DNA of 16,164 nt from Thermoplasmata archaeon (GTDB lineage Archaea; Thermoplasmatota; Thermoplasmata; RBG-16-68-12), in contig JAJYKG010000018.1 of the NCBI GenBank assembly GCA_021788795.1, positions 1 through 16,164 of the forward strand, written 5' to 3'. The notes beneath the pieces are model-generated. The model saw only the letters and a list, made by a program, of their open reading frames with translations, had not been told where the DNA came from and did no database searches. Position 1 is the first letter of the stretch, and every line of letters begins with the position of its first letter. Of the stretch, positions 13,231 to 16,164 are shown one piece after another. A program made the translations under genes and the position numbers.

Positions 13231-13265
13231 GGAATACCACGGTATGCCCTTCGGAATACCACGGT
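13231..13265. promoter_or_regulatory. Two 13-bp direct repeats, probable regulator-binding site
   Basis: GGAATACCACGGT occurs exactly twice, at 13231-13243 and 13253-13265, 22 bases apart (about two helical turns). The first copy extends into the near-palindrome ATACC-AC-GGTAT. The pair ends just before the TATA-like box of the reductase gene, where archaeal activators often bind; a repressor acting on either divergent gene is equally possible. Confidence 0.6.
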
Positions 13266-13270
13266 CACAA

Positions 13271-13280
13271 GATACTTAAG
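13271..13280 (+). promoter_or_regulatory. TATA-like box for the reductase gene
   Basis: GATACTTAAG, centred about 30 bases before the ATG at 13306, suits a leaderless transcript. Confidence 0.5.
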
Positions 13281-13305
13281 GGAGGGGACTTTGTCGCCCC
13301 TCGCC

Positions 13306-14250
13306 ATGGTCTACGACGTGGTCGTCGTGGGGGGCGGCCCCGCCGGCCTGACGGCCGGCATCTATGCGCGGACCCGGAGCCTGTCCACGCTCATCCTGGA
13401 AGCCCAGGCGATGGGCGGCCAACTCGCCTGGCTCTACCCCACGAAGTCCGTCTACGACTACCCGAGCTACATCGCCATCGAGGGCGGCGAGCTCGGGGAG
13501 CTCTTCACGATGCACGCCCGCGAGAGCGGGGCCGTGATGGAGAGCGGCGAGGTCGCCGACCTGAAACGGGACGGCCAGATCTTCCGCGTGGTCATGCGCG
13601 ACGGCCGGAGCCACGAGGCCCGCTCGGTGATCCTGGCCATGGGCATGGGCCTGTTCGAGCCCAAGCGGCTCGACGTCCCGGGGGAGGACGAGTTCGAGGG
13701 GAAGGGCGTCACGTACCAGGTGAGGGACCGCCGGGAGTTCCGCGGCAAGCGGGTCCTCATCGTGGGGGGCGGGGACAGCGCCCTGGAGTACGCCCTGGAG
13801 ATCGTCGCCTCCGCGAAGGAGGTCACCCTCGTCCACCGACGCGGCGAGTTCCGGGCGATGGAGAAGAACGTGGAGGCCGTGAACAAGGCGCCCATCCGGG
13901 TCGTGTTCAACGCCGAGCTGACGTCCATCGAGGGTGGCGACCGCGTCGAGCGCGCGGTCGTGTACGACAACCGCACGCTCAAGAAGACGGTCCTCGAAGT
14001 GGACGCGATCCTGATCAACATCGGCTTCGAGCCGAAGATCACCCCGTTGACGAAGTGGGGCATCGCCCTCGAGGGGGAGCGGCTGGTCAAGGTGAAGGCG
14101 GACATGTCCACCTCCGTGCCCGGCGTCTACGCCTGCGGGGACATCGTCTCGTACCCTGGGAAAGACAAACGGATCGTCACCGCGTGCGGCGAGGCCGTGA
14201 CCGCGGTGATGTCCGTCTACAAGTACCTCAGGTCCCCGTACTGGGCGTGA
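13306..14250 (+). CDS. Ferredoxin-NADP(+) reductase-like flavoprotein (thioredoxin reductase fold)
   Basis: The 314-residue product has two nucleotide-binding domains: FAD site VVVVGGGPAGLTAGIYA (5-21), GGQLAWLYPTKSVYDYP (38-53), NADP site VLIVGGGDSALEYALE (150-165) with HRRGEFRA (177-184), and the FAD-closing VYACGDI near 280. The HRRxxFRA basic motif points to NADPH rather than NADH. The redox CxxC of thioredoxin reductase is missing: the place just before the NADP site reads GVTYQVRDRREFRGK. With the GGQL..LYP signature this fits type 2 ferredoxin/flavodoxin-NADP reductases, which move electrons between NADPH and ferredoxin in the cytoplasm. ATG 13306 is preferred to TTG 13291 because of the flavin-strand position and TATA spacing. 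Its end overlaps the remnant of the convergent HAD gene by 23 bases. Confidence 0.85.
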   Translation: MVYDVVVVGGGPAGLTAGIYARTRSLSTLILEAQAMGGQLAWLYPTKSVYDYPSYIAIEGGELGELFTMHARESGAVMESGEVADLKRDGQIFRVVMRDGRSHEARSVILAMGMGLFEPKRLDVPGEDEFEGKGVTYQVRDRREFRGKRVLIVGGGDSALEYALEIVASAKEVTLVHRRGEFRAMEKNVEAVNKAPIRVVFNAELTSIEGGDRVERAVVYDNRTLKKTVLEVDAILINIGFEPKITPLTKWGIALEGERLVKVKADMSTSVPGVYACGDIVSYPGKDKRIVTACGEAVTAVMSVYKYLRSPYWA

Positions 14251-14374
14251 GCGCCCGCAGGAGCGGCGGCAGCGCCGCCGGAACCTCGACGAGATAGCCC
14301 ACGCCGGCCTCCTCGAGCCGCGCGCGCGTCCCGTACCCCCAGGTCACGCCGACGGTCACCGCACCGGCGGCGCG
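14228..14374 (-). pseudogene. Detached 3' part of the HAD phosphatase gene after an in-frame TGA
   Basis: After the TGA at 14375-14377 the same frame stays open and reads RAAGAVTVGVTWGYGTRARLEEAGVGYLVEVP to a TGA at 14228-14230. This is exactly the expected end of a phosphoglycolate phosphatase-like HAD (RAAGAxTVGVTWGYGT). With the upstream part it would give a family-typical length of about 221 residues, so one nonsense base separates two parts of one gene. Confidence 0.75.
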
Positions 14375-14893
14375 TCACGCACCCACGTCGATCTCCGTGT
14401 CCCCCACGACCGCGCAGGCCGCGGGGTCCACGCCGAGCCCGCGGGCGGCCTGGAGCACGGGGTCCGGCGCGGGTTTCTTCCTCGGGACGGAGTCGCCGCC
14501 CAGGACCGCGGCAAAGGGGCCGTCGAGGCCCGCGGCGCGCAGGGCCCGCAGGGTGGTGTCGTGGCGCTTGTTCGTGACCGCGGCGAGCCGCCAGGGCCGG
14601 AGGGCGCCGAGCATCTCCGAGATGCCGCGGAACGCCCGCACGCCGAGGTCCACGGACCTCGCCTCCGAGGCCTGGAAGGCCGCGACGGCCCGGGCCAGCT
14701 CCTCCCCGGAGAGGCCGCAGCGCTCGGCATAGATCCGCTCGATCGGCGTCCCGATCCAGCGGAACCCCGCCGTCCCCGCCATCGCGCGGGAGCCGGCTGC
14801 CGCAAGGCCCTCGTCGAAGGCGGCGATCCACGCGTCCCGGGTGTCCAGGAGGGTCCCGTCCACGTCGAAGAGCACGGCCTCGATGCCGCGCAC
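14375..14893 (-). CDS. HAD-superfamily phosphatase (phosphoglycolate phosphatase-like), cut short by TGA
   Basis: The 172-residue open part contains HAD motif I VLFDVDGTLLDT (residues 7-18, with the nucleophile Asp and acid/base Asp), a helical cap with FRWIGTPIERIYAERCGLS, motif II LAAVTNKRHDTT, motif III Lys in PRKKPAPDPVLQAA, and motif IV AVVGDTEIDVGA, where it stops. Members hydrolyse small phosphate esters such as 2-phosphoglycolate; the true substrate is unknown. All catalytic motifs lie before the stop, but the final Rossmann strand and helix are lost, so the truncated form may fold poorly. The GTG start lies 1 base after the PUA gene's stop, with a GGAGGAGG sequence just upstream, so it is the second gene of that operon. 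Confidence 0.85.
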   Translation of the reverse strand: MRGIEAVLFDVDGTLLDTRDAWIAAFDEGLAAAGSRAMAGTAGFRWIGTPIERIYAERCGLSGEELARAVAAFQASEARSVDLGVRAFRGISEMLGALRPWRLAAVTNKRHDTTLRALRAAGLDGPFAAVLGGDSVPRKKPAPDPVLQAARGLGVDPAACAVVGDTEIDVGA

Positions 14894-14894
14894 C

Positions 14895-15392
14895 TCACGC
14901 CTCCTCCTCTCCGAGGCGCCACAGGTCGTCGCCCACGTGGTGGAGGGTCTCCAGCGCCTTGCCCCGCTCCTCGCGGGCCATCGTCAGGCCGTCCATGATC
15001 GCCCGCCCGACCGCGAGCGGGCGGTGGTTCTTCTCGTCCCGCACCCACACGAAATCCCCCGGCCGGATCGCGGGGTCCGTCTCCACGATCCCCGGTGCCA
15101 TCACGTCCGCGCCGTTGTAGACGAAGGGCACCGCGCCCATGTCCACGGTCACGAAGCGCTTCGTCGCGGGGAATGCCAGGAGGCCGCGGACGGTCGGCGC
15201 GATGCCCTCCCCGAGGACCAGGGCGATGGCCTCCTGGTCCCGGATCAGGAGGCGCAGCTCCCCGGCCTCCGCCTGGTCCACGGGCGTCTCGTCCGCCGGC
15301 AGGGTCATGCCGAAGTCCTCGGCGAGGCGGTGGAACCACGCGTCCACCTCCTTGCGGCGGAGGCGGGTCCGGCGGCGGACCTTGAGGACCAT
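14895..15392 (-). CDS. Archaeal PUA-domain RNA-binding protein (MCT-1-like)
   Basis: The 165-residue protein has an N-terminal alpha/beta domain (1-80, MVLKVRRRTRLRRKEVDAWF to LLIRDQEAIALVLGEG) and a C-terminal PUA domain: KRFVTVDMGAVPFVYNGADVMAPGIV, IRPGDFVWVRDE, PLAVGRAIM, and the ending GKALETLHHVGDDLW. This is the archaeal DUF1947-PUA arrangement related to eukaryotic MCT-1/DENR-partner proteins, which bind RNA and act on ribosomes; the archaeal role is not settled. ATG 15392 is chosen over one at 15458 because a TATA-like GGTTATCTG lies 28 bases upstream and the conserved domain starts there. It leads a two-gene operon with the HAD gene. Confidence 0.85.
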   Translation of the reverse strand: MVLKVRRRTRLRRKEVDAWFHRLAEDFGMTLPADETPVDQAEAGELRLLIRDQEAIALVLGEGIAPTVRGLLAFPATKRFVTVDMGAVPFVYNGADVMAPGIVETDPAIRPGDFVWVRDEKNHRPLAVGRAIMDGLTMAREERGKALETLHHVGDDLWRLGEEEA

Positions 15393-15414
15393 CGAGGGAC
15401 CCCAAGGGCCCGCG

Positions 15415-15423
15415 GCAGATAAC
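15415..15423 (-). promoter_or_regulatory. TATA-like box for the PUA-HAD operon
   Basis: GGTTATCTG on the minus strand is about 28 bases before the PUA ATG. A richer A/T element, AATAAAAATACC (15445-15456), lies about 58 bases upstream and is an alternative giving a longer leader. Confidence 0.4.
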
Positions 15424-15471
15424 CCTTCCCCGCGTTTCGGAGGGGTATTTTTATTCATGAGTCCATATGAA

Positions 15472-16002
15472 TCAGGTGGACCGGGCGCCGGACCCCGGTT
15501 CGCGGAGCCGGGCCGCCCGCTCGAGGTGCGGGTCGAGGACCAGGGCGCGCTCGAGCAGCCGCCGGGCCTTCGTCTCCTGGCCGCACTCCCTCCAGGCCAT
15601 CGCGGCGTCGCACCAGTACTCCGCCTCCCCGGGGTTCAGTCCCAGGGCGGCGTCGAAGGCCGGGATGGCCTCCTTGGCCCGTCCCGCGTCCAGGAGGATC
15701 CGGCCCTTGCGGTCGTAGGCCACGTCCCGGGCCGCGGGGTCCGCGCGCGCCGCAGCCTCGCAGGCCGCGAGCGCGTCCTCCGTCCGGCCGAGGGCGTGGA
15801 GGAGATCGGCCCTCCGCAGGTGGGCTGCCGCGTCCGCCGGCAGGGCATCCCCCAGGGCCGCGAGGGCATCCTCCGTCCGGCCGAGGGCGGCGAGGGCCTG
15901 CGCGCGGTCCAGTCGGGTCGCGGGATCATCCTTGAGGGCCAGCGCCTTCTCCAGGCGCGGCAGGGCCGCCGCGGGATCGCCGCGGGCGATCCGGACCGAC
16001 AC
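15472..16002 (-). CDS. Tetratricopeptide-repeat protein (5' end probably missing)
   Basis: The 176-residue readable part is a run of TPR-type helix pairs: DPAAALPRLEKALALKDDP, ALAALGRTEDALAALGDAL, LLHALGRTEDALAACEAAA, ILLDAGRAKEAIPAFDAALG and AMAWRECGQETKARRLLERAL. TPR domains bind partner proteins; no catalytic domain is seen. The first unit starts in mid-repeat, and the frame stays open upstream to the window end, but there it is antisense to a histidine-kinase fragment, so the GTG at 16002 is probably not the native start and the N-terminus has been replaced. The repeated ALGRTEDA is encoded by nearly identical DNA, which suggests a recent duplication or gene conversion. Confidence 0.7.
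   Translation of the reverse strand: MSVRIARGDPAAALPRLEKALALKDDPATRLDRAQALAALGRTEDALAALGDALPADAAAHLRRADLLHALGRTEDALAACEAAARADPAARDVAYDRKGRILLDAGRAKEAIPAFDAALGLNPGEAEYWCDAAMAWRECGQETKARRLLERALVLDPHLERAARLREPGSGARST
15773..15889. repeat. Near-identical 24-bp repeats within the TPR gene
   Basis: The segments 15773-15796 and 15866-15889 differ at one base and are 93 bases (31 codons) apart; both encode ALGRTEDA. Confidence 0.6.
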
Positions 16003-16164
16003 CCGAAACTCGCGCCCGGGGACTACGTCGAGATCAGCGTCAGCGACACCGGCGTCGGCATGACGCCGGAAATCGCCAAGCGCGCATTCGAGCCCTTCTA
16101 TACGACCAAGGAAACCGGCAAGGGCACGGGGCTCGGGTTGTCGATGGTCTACGGGTTCGCCGAG
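16003..16164 (+). CDS. Histidine kinase ATPase-domain fragment (partial at both ends)
   Basis: The frame reads PKLAPGDYVEISVSDTGVGM, then FEPFYTTKETGKGTGLGLS and MVYGFAE. These are the G1 box (DTGVGM), F box (FEPFYTTK) and G2 box (GKGTGLGLS) of the HATPase_c domain of a hybrid- or NtrB-like sensor kinase, which binds ATP to phosphorylate a His in two-component signalling. The wording is typical of bacterial, especially proteobacterial, kinases. It runs off the window, and on the left it meets the truncated TPR gene with no start codon, no dimerisation domain and no N box. GAA, TTG and TAT codons are more frequent than in the archaeal genes before it. A chimeric assembly join near 15990-16010 is the simplest explanation. 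Confidence 0.75.

Noticed and set aside
13200..13305. tRNA or other structured RNA gene in the AT-rich gap
   Set aside because: No cloverleaf, CCA-adjacent acceptor stem or T-loop consensus could be found; repeats look regulatory.
14375..14377. Selenocysteine or other TGA recoding in the HAD gene
   Set aside because: The position is a non-catalytic Ala/Gly/Arg site, no Sec-type family is known here, and TGA is the normal stop for many genes in the window.
1..16164. CRISPR array, insertion sequence or phage genes
   Set aside because: No regularly spaced repeats, transposase or integrase motifs, or terminal inverted repeats were seen.

Overview
The window looks like a GC-rich (roughly two-thirds G+C) euryarchaeal contig, most likely from the Thermoplasmatota. 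Archaeal marker genes support this: CDP-archaeol synthase (carS), archaeal SepF, a UPF0216/DUF61 protein, an MCT-1-like PUA protein, an inactivated-type family B DNA polymerase, a DUF6015-like protein and several KaiC/RadA-like ATPases. Many genes also have a TATA-like box about 26-32 bases before the start codon, as expected for leaderless archaeal mRNAs. Everything here was read by eye; no database search was possible.

Layout. 1-723 is the 3' part of a TIM-barrel sugar phosphate isomerase/epimerase-like gene. 851-1746 is a VapBC-type toxin-antitoxin module; its antitoxin is fused in frame behind a second small conserved domain, and a 16-bp perfect palindrome sits just before the internal VapB start. 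1774-2289 is a GNAT acetyltransferase. 2270-4658 is a PolB2-like DNA polymerase whose exonuclease motifs and motif C are degenerate and whose reading frame is broken by one extra T near 3674-3677. On the minus strand follow exonuclease VII (xseA-xseB, 6133-4674) and a carS-pyrE operon (7333-6223).

The central part (7457-12716) holds three paralogous single-domain KaiC-like ATPases, all with the same unusual Walker A (Met in place of the Gly before Lys). They are interspersed with a Roadblock-like protein, a zinc-ribbon membrane protein, a UPF0216 protein and a DUF6015-like protein. This is the best candidate for an undescribed system: an archaeal KaiC-like/Roadblock signalling island ending beside the cell-division gene sepF. 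Functional linkage is inferred from position only.

The last part has sepF and a ferredoxin-NADP reductase-like flavoprotein divergently arranged around an AT-rich control region with two 13-bp direct repeats. A minus-strand PUA-HAD phosphatase pair follows, the HAD gene being interrupted by an in-frame TGA, and then a TPR gene. The final ~160 bases encode a bacterial-looking histidine-kinase ATPase fragment on the other strand. It abuts the truncated TPR gene and may be an assembly chimera. Apart from that end, the genes fit one archaeal genome with housekeeping, membrane-lipid, pyrimidine, DNA-repair and signalling functions.
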